Origin: Verrucomicrobiia bacterium
GTDB taxonomy: Bacteria; Verrucomicrobiota; Verrucomicrobiia; JABWAM01
NCBI GenBank assembly: GCA_028687435.1
Contig: JAQUAF010000028.1
Span: 1-63,356 of the forward strand
DNA length: 63,356 nucleotides
Direction: 5' to 3'
Part shown: positions 25,859 to 35,106 of the stretch, piece after piece
How the letters are laid out: each line of letters opens with the position of its first letter
Position numbering within the stretch: the first letter of the stretch is position 1
Made by a program: the position numbers and the translations under genes
Notes under the pieces: model-generated
Told to the model about the DNA's origin: nothing
Databases searched by the model: none
The model's input: only the letters and a program-made list of their open reading frames with translations

Positions 25859-25984
25859 GCGGACAAGGTTCCAAACCTGCGGAGGCTTGTAAACAGCAAA
25901 ATGAGACGATCCGGTTTTTCTTTGGAAATTTTCCGATGACAAAAGCCGCTGGTCATGGGCCCGGCCGGCGGGTAGGATGCGGGG

Positions 25985-26395
25985 ATGCGGATTCTTGGAA
26001 TAGACCATGGCCAGACGCGGACCGGGCTGGCGTTGAGCGACGATCTGGGCATGCTGGCGACGCCGCTGGAAACAGTGGAAACGCCGAATGCGGCCGCGCG
26101 GATACTGGAAATTGTCAAAACCCGGGAGGTCGGACGTCTGGTGATCGGGTTGCCCAGGAACATGGACGGGTCCGAGGGATTCCAGGCGAAGATTGTCCGC
26201 CAGTTTGCGGAGGGGTTGCGCAACAGCGCCGGGTTGGAGATTGTTTTTTGGGATGAGCGTTTGACCAGCCGGTCGGTGGAGCGGATGTTGATCGAGGCGG
26301 ATGTGTCGCGGCGGAAACGCAGGGAGGTGGTGGACAAGCTGGCCGCCCAGCAGATCTTGCAATCCTATCTTGACGCCCAGGGCAACAACGTTTGA
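25985..26395 (+). CDS. ruvX: Putative pre-16S rRNA nuclease / Holliday junction resolvase RuvX (YqgF)
   Basis: A 136-residue RNase H-fold protein of the usual family length. It begins MRILGIDHGQTRTGLALSD with the catalytic Asp6, continues with VIGLPRNMDGSEG (about residue 53) and FWDERLTSRSVERML (about 89), and ends near VDKLAAQQILQSYL with the last acidic residue. The family processes the 16S rRNA 5' end and has been proposed to resolve DNA junctions. It is divergent from the glycan operon (126-bp gap) and 33 bases before pncB. Confidence 0.92.
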   Translation: MRILGIDHGQTRTGLALSDDLGMLATPLETVETPNAAARILEIVKTREVGRLVIGLPRNMDGSEGFQAKIVRQFAEGLRNSAGLEIVFWDERLTSRSVERMLIEADVSRRKRREVVDKLAAQQILQSYLDAQGNNV

Positions 26396-26428
26396 CGGAG
26401 GAGCTTTTTTTTCGATACACTTCCGGAT

Positions 26429-27881
26429 ATGAAACCCCCTGTGCGAACCAGTCCGTTGAACACGGATTTCTATGAGTTGAAGATGATGGCCGGGCTGCAT
26501 CGTCACTCCAAACTGGAGGATACGGCGACTTTTGATCTTTATTTCCGCCGGGTGCCTTATCGCGGCGGGTACGCCATTGCGGCGGGTTTGGGCACCGCTT
26601 TGGAAGCGCTTGAAAATCTGCGGTTTGAGGAGGATGAACTGGATTATATGCGTTCCCTCGGCGGCAAAAACCGGTTTTTCGGAGACGATTTCATCCAATG
26701 GTTGAGGCAATTCCGGTTTTCAGGGGATGTGTGGGCCGTTCCCGAGGGGACGGTGGTTTTTCAGGACGAAGCCGCTCTTGAGGGTATCGGGACGGCTGGC
26801 GGAATGTCTGCTGGTGGAGACGATGCTGTTGAGCATCATCAATTTCCAGACCCTGATTGCCACGAAGGCGGCCCGTTTGTGGCAGGCGTGCGGGCGGTTG
26901 CCGTTGATGGAGTTTGGGCTGCGCCGCGCCCATGGCCTGGAGGCGGGGCTTTATGCGGCGCGGGCGTCTTACATTGGGGGCGCGGATTCGACCTCGAACG
27001 TGCAGGCGGGACATTTGCTGAATATTCCCGTGGCGGGCACCCATTCGCATGCGTGGGTGATGTCTTTCGCGAATGAATTGGCGTCTTTCCGGGCGTTTGC
27101 GGAGACGTTTCCGGATCAGTGTATTTTGCTGGCTGACACCTACGATGTGTTGCGCAGCGGGATTCCGAACGCCATCACGGTTGCGCGCGAACTGAAAGCG
27201 CAAGGGAAGGCGCTGTTGGGCGTGCGAATTGATTCGGGAGATCTGGCCTATTTGAGTCGTCAGGCCCGGAAGATGTTTGACGAGGCGGGTTTTCCCGGGG
27301 TCAAGATCGTGGCTTCAAACGACCTTGAGGAGATGGTGATTGAGGAAATCATCCGCAACGGGGGGCGGATCGACATGTGGGGTGTGGGAACCAATCTGGT
27401 TACCGGCGGCGGGCCCGGAGGCGGCGCCCTGGGCGGGGTTTACAAGATGGTTGAACACAACGGACGTCCGGCGATCAAGCTTTCGGACAATATCGAGAAA
27501 AGCACCTCGCCGGGACGAAAACAGATTTACCGGTTGAGCGTTGGCGAGGCGGCCGTTTACGAGGCCGATGTGCTGGTGTTGGAGGATGAGGAGTGGAACG
27601 ACCGCCATGACGTGTTGATCATCGATCCTCGCAATCCTTTGCGGCGCAAACGGGTGGCCCATCCTTTCCAGGCCGAACCTTTGCTGGCGCCGGTGATGAA
27701 AGGGGGAAAACGGCTGGATTCTTCCATTGGGCTGGAGCCGGCCCGGGAACGCCGGCGCAAGGGAATTGACCGTCTGGATTCCTCATCCAAGCGGCTGGTC
27801 AATCCGCATGTTTACAAGGTGGGAGTCAGCCAGGCCTTGTGGCGGTTGAAGGAGGAATTGTTGAATTTGCAGACCCCCTGA
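26429..27881 (+). pseudogene. pncB: Nicotinate phosphoribosyltransferase, frameshifted
   Basis: The N-terminal part (TDFYELKMMAGL, FDLYFRRVPYRGGYAIAAGL) runs from 26429; from about 26770 the conserved sequence continues in the next frame (PLLRVSGRLAEC, NFQTLIATKAARL, GTHSHAWVMSF, GVRIDSGDL, GVGTNL) to 27881. A single extra base, probably the G at 26771, accounts for the shift; removing it gives one protein of about 483 residues, normal for the family that makes nicotinate mononucleotide for NAD salvage. It could be a real mutation or a sequence error; no slippery run is evident. Confidence 0.85.
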
Positions 27882-27947
27882 CCGGTCTTTGCATTGAGCG
27901 TTTTGAGGCGGGTTGCGCGGTTTTCTTTGATGAGGTATGTTGATGGA

Positions 27948-29462
27948 ATGATGAGGATCTTTTTTGGAGGCGTCTGTTGTCTTTTGATTGTTGGAGCGCC
28001 GCTTTTGGCGGATGAAAACGAATGGTTTGTGCCGTTGGGGCGCCCGCCCGCGGCGCCGCCCAAACGGGTGAACGCCGGGGAATCTTTTCCGCCGCTGCCG
28101 TTGCCGGCCACACCGTTGCGCCGTTCGGAAAACAAGCGCCAGCCGTCGCCGCCCAAGCTTATCGGCAAGGTGGTTTGGGGGGAATCGGGGACATTCACTT
28201 TTTCGACGGGGGAAACGGCCAGGATCAGCGATTGGAATCTTTGCCCGGCTGATGCGAAGCAATTGTTGCGAAAAGCGGAGGGGCGGTTGGGGGTTTCCTA
28301 TGGGGTGGATGAGGTGACGCTTGCCGGTTTTGAGGGTGATCCGGAAAAGATGCCCATTCTTTTTTTCAGCGGAACGAGGACGCTGAAATTGGATGAGAAA
28401 CAGCTGGTTGCCCTGCGCGGTTATGTTTTGCGCGGAGGCATGGTGATTTTCGATTCCGTGGCCGGGTCGCCCTATTTTCATGATTCGGCCGCGGCCTTGA
28501 TGAGGGCCGCCTTTCCCGAGTCGGGAGTGCGGACGATTCCGCTCGATCATCCGCTTTACCATATGGTGACGGATGCCACCAAGGTTCGATATCCCAAGAA
28601 TCTGGACGCGGACCTGCCTTTTCTGGAGGGGGTTTATGTCGGGTCGCGGATTGGGGTGGTGATTTCGAAATTTGGTTTGGGGTGCGGTTGGGACGGACGC
28701 GAGGTGCCTTTGTTGCCCAAGGCGGTTTATTACGACGTGTCGTCGGCGGAGAAAATCGGGTTGAACCTGGTTTCCTATGCGATTGGCTACGCCCGGGTGG
28801 GGCGGGAGGAGGCCAAGCCCGAGGTTTTCGGGGCGGCGGATGAGAAGAAGCCGACCGACGAGCTGGTTTTTGCCCAGATCCAGCATGAGGGCGCCTGGAA
28901 TGCCCATCCGAACAACGCATCCTGCCTCTTGCAGCGGCTGCGGCAATCCTCCGCTTTGCGCGTGAATTTGAAGCGGGTGAATGTGAAACCGGGGAAGGAT
29001 GACCTGTCGCCTTTTACTTTTCTGTATCTGACGGGGCTGGATGATTTCCAATTTGACGGAGCGGCGGTGGCGGCCCTGCGGAAATTTTTTGATGGCGGCG
29101 GCACCCTGTTCATCAACAACGCCTTGGGATTGAAGACGTTCGACCAGGCGGCGCGCCGGGAACTGGCCAAGATTCTGCCGGGGGTGAAACTTCAACCGGC
29201 GCCGTTGAATCATCCCATTTTTCGCACGGTATTCAACATTGGCGAGGTGCAATATTCACCGGCGGTGATGACCAGCAAGGGCGCGCCCAACGCGCCTTAT
29301 CTGGAGGGAATCAGCCTGAAGAATGATCTGCGCGTCATTTACAGCCCCTACGATATTGAGGCTGGCTGGAATGCGCTGGAATATCCCATGGCCAGGACCG
29401 TCATGCCTGATTCGGCGGTTCAACTGGGCAGCAACATCCTGGCGTACGCGTTGACGCATTGA
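27948..29462 (+). CDS. Exported DUF4159 protein with two copies of the domain
   Basis: A 504-residue protein starting MRIFFGGVCCLLIVGAPLLA, a signal peptide; in-frame ATGs at 27927 and 27945 are alternatives. A proline-rich linker (residues about 30-75) precedes two related halves, each with a WG/AWN...L-x-R, LFFSG/FLYLTG, LRGYVLRGGM/LRKFFDGGGT and HPLYHMV/HPIFRTV pattern, as in DUF4159 proteins. Such proteins often accompany MoxR/BatA-type systems, which are not present here. Function unknown. Confidence 0.8.
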   Translation: MMRIFFGGVCCLLIVGAPLLADENEWFVPLGRPPAAPPKRVNAGESFPPLPLPATPLRRSENKRQPSPPKLIGKVVWGESGTFTFSTGETARISDWNLCPADAKQLLRKAEGRLGVSYGVDEVTLAGFEGDPEKMPILFFSGTRTLKLDEKQLVALRGYVLRGGMVIFDSVAGSPYFHDSAAALMRAAFPESGVRTIPLDHPLYHMVTDATKVRYPKNLDADLPFLEGVYVGSRIGVVISKFGLGCGWDGREVPLLPKAVYYDVSSAEKIGLNLVSYAIGYARVGREEAKPEVFGAADEKKPTDELVFAQIQHEGAWNAHPNNASCLLQRLRQSSALRVNLKRVNVKPGKDDLSPFTFLYLTGLDDFQFDGAAVAALRKFFDGGGTLFINNALGLKTFDQAARRELAKILPGVKLQPAPLNHPIFRTVFNIGEVQYSPAVMTSKGAPNAPYLEGISLKNDLRVIYSPYDIEAGWNALEYPMARTVMPDSAVQLGSNILAYALTH

Positions 29463-29463
29463 G

Positions 29464-29575
29464 TTGATGTTCAGGAAATTCAATGTTTGGCGAAAAAGGC
29501 GGTGCAGGAGCCCCGCCCTCCATTTGTCGCGAAATGAATGGAGGGCGGGGCTCCCGCACCGCCTTGTCGGTTTTC
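29464..29575. repeat. Dispersed hairpin repeat (copy A)
   Basis: A 27-base arm GGCGGTGCAGGAGCCCCGCC... (29498-29524) pairs with 29537-29563 with one mismatch, giving a very stable hairpin with a 12-base loop. Flanking sequence (GATGTTCAGGAAATTC before, TGTCGGTTTTCTGCATCGAGC after) is also shared with other copies near 37560, 52182 and 63038. It could act as a terminator-like or REP element; no long T run follows. Confidence 0.8.
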
Positions 29576-29725
29576 TGCATCGAGCGTCAAGCTGCCGCGC
29601 TCCGGCGCGGCTTAATTCATACTCATGCGAACAATAGGGTGTATTGGGTTTCGCGGCTTGTTTTTTGAGGGATATTCCTGTAAAAAATCCATTCCCTTTT
29701 AAAATTTTTTGGGGAACGAAATATC

Positions 29726-30973
29726 ATGCCAGTGACACCCAACCAGATTTATCAGAAAGTGCAGGAACTTCCGCCCCTGCCGCTGGCCATGCAAAAGCTT
29801 TGCTCCATTGCTGGCAACACCGAGGTGGATGCCGATGAGTTGGTCCGGGTCATCAGCATGGATGAGGGGCTCACCACCAAGCTCCTTCGGGTGGCCAATT
29901 CGGGGCATTATGGAATGGGCCGGGAATCGGTGACCGTGTCCGATGTGCTGATGGTTTTGGGTTTGAAGGAAATCCAAAATGTCGCGATCGCCATGACGTT
30001 GATCGACTTTAAAACGGGGGTTGAGGGAAATTGCCGGTTGAAAAGGGAATGCCTCTGGCAGCACTCGCTTGCGGTGGCCTCATCCATGCGGCTGATTGCG
30101 CCGCTTTTTGGCCTGCCCAATCCTGACGAGCTTTATGTCGGCGGGTTGCTTCATGACATCGGCAAGATCATTTTCAGCGATTATTTTGCCGGCCAATACA
30201 ACGAGGTTTTGGAGCGTACGGCCATGGGTCAAAGAACACTGAAAGCCGCGGAAAGGGAGGCGTTTGGGATCAACTACGCGGCTTTGGGACATGAGGTTTG
30301 CTGTCATTGGAAACTTCCTCCCGCGATCAGGAAGATGGTTGATCACCAGGCCATTTTCATCAGCGACAAGGCGTCCGCCTCCGTGCAGGAACTGACCGCC
30401 GGTGCGATGGAGGTCGCCAACGGTCTGGTCCGGCTGGCCCGGATTGGCGACGATGGCGATCCGGTCATTGGAGGCGATTTTTTCCAGGTGCTTCAGGCTC
30501 TGGAGATTGATTTCGGGGATCTTCGCGAATTTTTGCCCGTCATCCAGGAGGAGGCGCGGCAGGCTGAGAAGTTTCTTGGATTGAAAGGCGCCATGCCGAT
30601 TCCCCAAAGCCCCGGGCCGAGCGCTCCCATGGTGGGTATTTTGTTGAAGAACGACCGGGGCCGTGAAATTTTGAAACTGGCCTTGCTGGGGAGTGGATGC
30701 CTGCCCAATGACAATGTCGAAGTGGTGACGGAGAAGATTCCCCTGCTGGCCATGTTGATTGATGACCAGCCGCCGGAGGCGTTGATCCAATCCTGCGAGC
30801 AATTCCAGGTGCCCACCTTGAATTTTGCCCTCTGGCATCGGGAGAACAATCCCTCGGGACGCACTTCGCAGTTTGATCATGTGCGATTGGGAGAATGGCT
30901 GGACAAGAGTTTTGCTGAAATCAAGGCGAAGAAGGCGGCGGTGCAAGAGTCTCCTCCTCCAGCGGTCCCATGA
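29726..30973 (+). CDS. HDOD-domain protein with C-terminal extension
   Basis: A 415-residue cytoplasmic protein. Residues about 10-210 are an HDOD domain (ELPPLPLAMQKL, VISMDEGLTTKLLRVANS, YVGGLLHDIGKIIF). Here the HD pair is present (LLHDIG). HDOD proteins are signalling scaffolds, often linked to c-di-GMP or motility. The C-terminal 130 residues (VGILLKNDRGREILKLALLG, LLAMLIDDQP) resemble a degenerate receiver-like fold. The ATG at 29726 follows GGGGAACGAA. It stands alone on its strand. Confidence 0.8.
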   Translation: MPVTPNQIYQKVQELPPLPLAMQKLCSIAGNTEVDADELVRVISMDEGLTTKLLRVANSGHYGMGRESVTVSDVLMVLGLKEIQNVAIAMTLIDFKTGVEGNCRLKRECLWQHSLAVASSMRLIAPLFGLPNPDELYVGGLLHDIGKIIFSDYFAGQYNEVLERTAMGQRTLKAAEREAFGINYAALGHEVCCHWKLPPAIRKMVDHQAIFISDKASASVQELTAGAMEVANGLVRLARIGDDGDPVIGGDFFQVLQALEIDFGDLREFLPVIQEEARQAEKFLGLKGAMPIPQSPGPSAPMVGILLKNDRGREILKLALLGSGCLPNDNVEVVTEKIPLLAMLIDDQPPEALIQSCEQFQVPTLNFALWHRENNPSGRTSQFDHVRLGEWLDKSFAEIKAKKAAVQESPPPAVP

Positions 30974-31081
30974 CAAGGCTGGACGGGGGGCCAGCCGCCT
31001 TGAATTCAGCCCAAATGGCTTGTCGCAGGGCCGAAGCTTGCTTTCCAGACAGGCTCTCAGAGAAAAGCGAAGAGAAGCGGA

Positions 31082-32200
31082 TCAGCCTCCCGCCAGCCAG
31101 TCCAGATAGAGGCCAAACCATCGGGAACCGCCGAGAAGCCAGATCAGTGCGGCGATGGCGAGATAGGGCCCATAGGGGAGAATGGCGCCCCATTGTTTGC
31201 GTCCGATCAGGATGGCGGTGAGTCCGACGGCGGATCCCAGCAGGGAGGAGATGAGGATGATTGGGAAGATGGCGACGGGGCCGAGGAATGCGCCGATGGC
31301 GGCCAGAAATTTCACGTCGCCGAATCCCATGGCTTCGCGCGGGAGGATGATTTCACCGGTTTTGGCGGAGATTTCCGGAAGATTTTCAAAGGGCAGCAGT
31401 TCATCCTGAATCCGCACGCCTTCCCAATCAACAGAGATGCCGGCGCTTTCCCATTTTCGTTCCCCGCATTGGATTTCCCGCCCGGTGAAAAGGACCTTGT
31501 CCGAGGAACGCAACAGCAGGTTTTCCCACACTTCGGATTCCCCGCCAACGACAATGCCGTCGGAAGTCAGTTTGACGAGCGTTGGTTCGGGAAAAACCTC
31601 CTTTTTTTTGCCAAAGAATTTTTTGCCGGCTTCCACCACCATCCAGAGCACGCCGTATCCCAGTAGGGCGCCGCCAAGGCTCCAGAGGAGGGATGAAAAA
31701 TGGCCGTTGGCATGTTGGAGATTGGGAATGGCAAAACTGAAAAGCAGTCCGACAACCGCGCCGCCAATGGTGATTTCGTCGGGGATGATGAAGTGTTCGA
31801 AGTCGATGAAGCTGGCGGCGATCAGGCCGCAAACAAAGACGGCGCAAGCCAGCGCAGGCGCGGGGGGGAAACGCTGCCAGACAGCCACAAAGAGGATGGC
31901 GGTCAACAGTTCGACAATCCAATAGCGGATGGAAAAGGATTTGTGACAATCGCGGCAACGCCCCCGCAGAAGCAGATAGCTGATCAGCGGAAGATTGTCG
32001 TGCCAGCGCACCGCGTGGCCGCAGTGGCCGCAATGGGAAGGGGGCGTGACAATGGATTCCCCGCGCGGCATGCGGTGGATGCAGACATTGAGAAAACTTC
32101 CAAAGGTGGCGCCCATCACGAAAGCGACAAGGGGCGGGAACCAGGAGGGAATGGACTGTTGGGCTTCAGACCAAAGGGAGGAATCGAGGAAGGATGTCAC
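31082..32200 (-). CDS. Prepilin peptidase / leader methylase with an internal insertion
   Basis: A 372-residue polytopic aspartic protease that trims and methylates type IV pilin-like leaders. It has the CGHCGHAVRWHDNLPLISYL and CRDCH zinc cysteines, the first catalytic Asp in IDFEHFIIPDEI (about residue 132) and the second in GFGDVKFLAAIG (about 302). The family is usually 230-290 residues; about 90 extra residues (roughly 190-280, charged, beta-rich, KKFFGKKKEVFPEP onward) separate the two sites. It starts with GTG overlapping the aroE stop (GTGA). No pilin genes are visible in the window. Confidence 0.88.
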   Translation of the reverse strand: MTSFLDSSLWSEAQQSIPSWFPPLVAFVMGATFGSFLNVCIHRMPRGESIVTPPSHCGHCGHAVRWHDNLPLISYLLLRGRCRDCHKSFSIRYWIVELLTAILFVAVWQRFPPAPALACAVFVCGLIAASFIDFEHFIIPDEITIGGAVVGLLFSFAIPNLQHANGHFSSLLWSLGGALLGYGVLWMVVEAGKKFFGKKKEVFPEPTLVKLTSDGIVVGGESEVWENLLLRSSDKVLFTGREIQCGERKWESAGISVDWEGVRIQDELLPFENLPEISAKTGEIILPREAMGFGDVKFLAAIGAFLGPVAIFPIILISSLLGSAVGLTAILIGRKQWGAILPYGPYLAIAALIWLLGGSRWFGLYLDWLAGG

Positions 32201-33102
32201 GATGATTTCCTCCCATAGACCTCTTTGTGAAGCGCCTTGCGCATGGTTTCCACGGGGATTTTACGCCCTGTCCAGATGGCCAGCGCGCGCGCGCCTTGAT
32301 GCAGCAGCATGCCCAGTCCATTGGCCGTCCGGCATCCGCAACGGCGGGCCAACCCCATGGCGGGCGTGTCGGCGGGACGGTAAATCATGTCCAGAAAACG
32401 GGGCGCGGCCAGTTGCCGGAGAAGGGATTGGTCAATGGGGAGGGGGTCGCCGGGGCGGAGTCCGAGGCTGGTGGCCTGGATGATCAGGTCGCAGGCTTGG
32501 GGTTCAAGAATGCATTCCAATTTTGGATGGAAATGAAAGGGGGAGCGGGATGTTCGACGGCCTTGTTTTTTCCGCAGTTGCCGGATGTGACGGATGATGG
32601 CCAGGGCTTTGGCTCGGGTGCGATTGATCAGGATGAGACGCCGCGCTCCGGCCATGGCCAGTTGGATGGCGGCGGCGCGTCCGGCGCCTCCGCAACCGAC
32701 GATGGCGATGGTTTTGCCTTTGGGGGTGAATTGGAAATCTTCTTTCAAGGCGGTGAGGATGCCGTAACCGTCGGTATTGAATCCCTTGATGAAAGGGAGC
32801 CCGTTGACAAAGGAGAATTGCAAGGTATTGGCGGCGCCGAGCATTTGCGCGGCCGGGTCCAGTTCATCCACGCAATGGAGCGCCAGCATTTTGTGGGGAA
32901 CGGTCAGGTTGAGCCCGACAAAGCCGGCGGCGGCCAGCCCCCGGACGGCGGCGCCGAGATGGCGCGGGTCGACATCCAGCGCCACATAGCGCCAGTTCAA
33001 CCCGAGGACGTCGATGGCGGCATTGTGCATGGCGGGCGAGGCGGTGTGTTTGACCGGATGCCCGAGGACGGCCACCAGACGCGTTTCGCCGTTGATGATC
33101 AT
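32197..33102 (-). CDS. aroE: Shikimate dehydrogenase
   Basis: A 301-residue enzyme reducing 3-dehydroshikimate to shikimate with NADPH. VLGHPVKHTASPAMHNAA holds the shikimate-binding Ser pair, NLTVPHK the catalytic lysine, GFNTDGYG the substrate Asp, and VGCGGAGRAAA with INRTRAKA the nucleotide-binding loop and NADPH-selecting Arg. The C-terminus MLLHQGARALAIWTG is typical. It overlaps the prepilin peptidase gene downstream, forming a two-gene operon. Confidence 0.93.
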   Translation of the reverse strand: MIINGETRLVAVLGHPVKHTASPAMHNAAIDVLGLNWRYVALDVDPRHLGAAVRGLAAAGFVGLNLTVPHKMLALHCVDELDPAAQMLGAANTLQFSFVNGLPFIKGFNTDGYGILTALKEDFQFTPKGKTIAIVGCGGAGRAAAIQLAMAGARRLILINRTRAKALAIIRHIRQLRKKQGRRTSRSPFHFHPKLECILEPQACDLIIQATSLGLRPGDPLPIDQSLLRQLAAPRFLDMIYRPADTPAMGLARRCGCRTANGLGMLLHQGARALAIWTGRKIPVETMRKALHKEVYGRKSS

Positions 33103-33215
33103 GGGATGGTTTTAGCCGAATCACTTCCGCAGACAAGGCGAAAGAGGGGAAAAAGGTTTGGGCGTCCAAAGCGTTCTTGCGATGAGCGAAGGCGGGAGGT
33201 AGGGTCATCGGTTCC

Positions 33216-35063
33216 ATGTTAACCATTGCCGGCGCAACCAAAGCTTTTGGGCCGCGCGTTCTTTTCGAGGAGGTTTCCTTGCAAATCAACGCGTCGGACC
33301 GGCTTGGTTTGGTGGGGCCGAACGGCGCGGGCAAGTCCACATTGCTGGCCATGATGCTGGGGAAATGCGAGCCGGACAGCGGGACGGTTGTTTTTGAGAG
33401 GGGGGTGCGGGTGGGGCATTTGCCGCAGGAGAGTGTTCCGGCGGGAACAGGGACGGTGCTGGATCTGGCGGCGGGGAAAAATGATTTGGTGGAAGGGCAT
33501 TCGGAAGGGGAGGTTGACTTGGGGTTTGAAGCCAGGGTGAAGCGCATCCTGAGCGGGCTGGCTTTTCGCGAAACCGATTTTGACCGGCCGTTGAGGGAGA
33601 TGAGCGGCGGATGGGTGATGCGCGCTTATCTGGCGCGGTTGCTGGCCCAGGCGCCGGATTTGCTGCTTTTGGACGAGCCGACGAACCATTTGGATTTGGA
33701 GTCGTTGATCTGGCTGCAGGATTATCTGCGGAATTATCGCGGGGCGATTCTTATGATTTCCCATGACCGCGAATTCCTCAACCAGTTGACGACGGGGATT
33801 GTGGCCATCAAACACCGCCGGCTTCATCGGTACCGGGGCAACTACGATGAGTATCTGGTCCAGTCCGCGGCGCGCGACGCGCAGCATCTGGCGGCCTACA
33901 AAAACCAACAGAAGAAGATCGAGGCGTTGCAAAATTTTGTGGACCGTTTCGGGGCCAAGGCCACCAAGGCATCCCAGGCGCAGAACAAGCTCAAACAAAT
34001 TGAGCGGATGGAAAAGATCGAGGCGCCTTTGCGGGAGGACCGGAAAATCCGGTTCAGGTTTCCCCAGCCGCCGCGCAGCGGGTTGAAGGTTGTCACATTG
34101 AAGGATGTCCACCAGGCTTACGGACAGCATGAGGTTTACCGGGGATTGGATTTTGTCGCGGAGCGCGGCCAGCGGATCGTGCTGGTGGGGCCCAACGGGG
34201 CGGGCAAATCCACTTTGTTGAAAATCCTGGCCGGGGTGACGCCTTTTCAGCGGGGAATCCGCGACGTGGGGTTGAACACCCGGCTGGGTTATTATTCCCA
34301 GTACCGGATTGACACGCTGACGCTCGCCAACAGCGTTTTGGCCGAGGCGTCGGGCGCCGCGCCAAATGTTCCCGAGCAGACGGTGCGGTCGATTCTGGGG
34401 GCTTTCCTGTTTTGCGGCGACGATGTCTTCAAGCCCGTGTCGGTGTTGAGCGGCGGGGAGAAAAGCCGGCTTGCGCTGGTGAAGTTCCTGCTTGATCCGC
34501 CCAATCTTTTGCTGATGGACGAGCCCACCACGCATCTGGACATGTCGAGCATCGATGCCTTGATCGGGGCGTTGAAACAGTTCGAGGGAACCCTGATTTT
34601 TATTTCGCACGATGTTTATTTCATTCGCGCCATGGCCACGAGCGTGTTGCACATTGCGGGAGGCAGGCTCACCCCGTACGCGGGGGATTACCAGTATTAC
34701 CTCGACAAATCGCGGGCGGTTTCCGCCCGGGCGGCGCTGACATCCGGGGGCGGAGCGGTTGCGGTCCAGGACGCGCCGGAGGAGGTCAGGATCAGCGCCA
34801 AAGAAAGGCGGCGGATGGAGGCCGAGGCCCGGCAGGCAAAGGCCCGCGAACGCAAGGCGCATGAGGAAAAGGTTGCGGCGACGGAGGCGGAGATTTTGCG
34901 CCTGGAAGAGAGGCAAAAGGAATTGACGGCCCAGCTTGAGGATCCCGCCACTTATGCCTCGGGCAATGTCGTGACATTGAACCGCGAGTTTCTCGAGATT
35001 GCCGGCCTGCTGGAACGGCTGAATGGGGAATGGGCTGAACTGGCGGAAAAGGTTCCGTCGTAA
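33216..35063 (+). CDS. ABC-F family ATPase (Uup/YbiT-like)
   Basis: A 615-residue soluble protein with two ABC domains: GPNGAGKSTLLAM (about residue 35) and GPNGAGKSTLLKI (about 327), signature MSGGW/LSGGEKSR and Walker B LLLLDEPTNHLD/LLLMDEPTTHLD. The interdomain linker (about 225-285, QHLAAYKNQQKKIEALQNF) is the P-site tRNA interaction arm, and the C-terminal 110 residues are a basic coiled coil. ABC-F proteins act on ribosomes rather than as transporters. Divergent from aroE. Confidence 0.92.
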   Translation: MLTIAGATKAFGPRVLFEEVSLQINASDRLGLVGPNGAGKSTLLAMMLGKCEPDSGTVVFERGVRVGHLPQESVPAGTGTVLDLAAGKNDLVEGHSEGEVDLGFEARVKRILSGLAFRETDFDRPLREMSGGWVMRAYLARLLAQAPDLLLLDEPTNHLDLESLIWLQDYLRNYRGAILMISHDREFLNQLTTGIVAIKHRRLHRYRGNYDEYLVQSAARDAQHLAAYKNQQKKIEALQNFVDRFGAKATKASQAQNKLKQIERMEKIEAPLREDRKIRFRFPQPPRSGLKVVTLKDVHQAYGQHEVYRGLDFVAERGQRIVLVGPNGAGKSTLLKILAGVTPFQRGIRDVGLNTRLGYYSQYRIDTLTLANSVLAEASGAAPNVPEQTVRSILGAFLFCGDDVFKPVSVLSGGEKSRLALVKFLLDPPNLLLMDEPTTHLDMSSIDALIGALKQFEGTLIFISHDVYFIRAMATSVLHIAGGRLTPYAGDYQYYLDKSRAVSARAALTSGGGAVAVQDAPEEVRISAKERRRMEAEARQAKARERKAHEEKVAATEAEILRLEERQKELTAQLEDPATYASGNVVTLNREFLEIAGLLERLNGEWAELAEKVPS

Positions 35064-35106
35064 AATGGTTGTCGTAGCGACGCATTTTTGATCTGTAAAA
35101 GGCGGA

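Noticed and set aside
24893..26710. A 605-codon frame extending the epimerase upstream
   Set aside because: The extra 284 codons are antisense to ruvX and the start of pncB; the Rossmann fold begins at 25858.
35064..35100. Terminator after the ABC-F gene (GTCG-TAG-CGAC)
   Set aside because: The stem is only four base pairs and the T run is offset, too weak to call.
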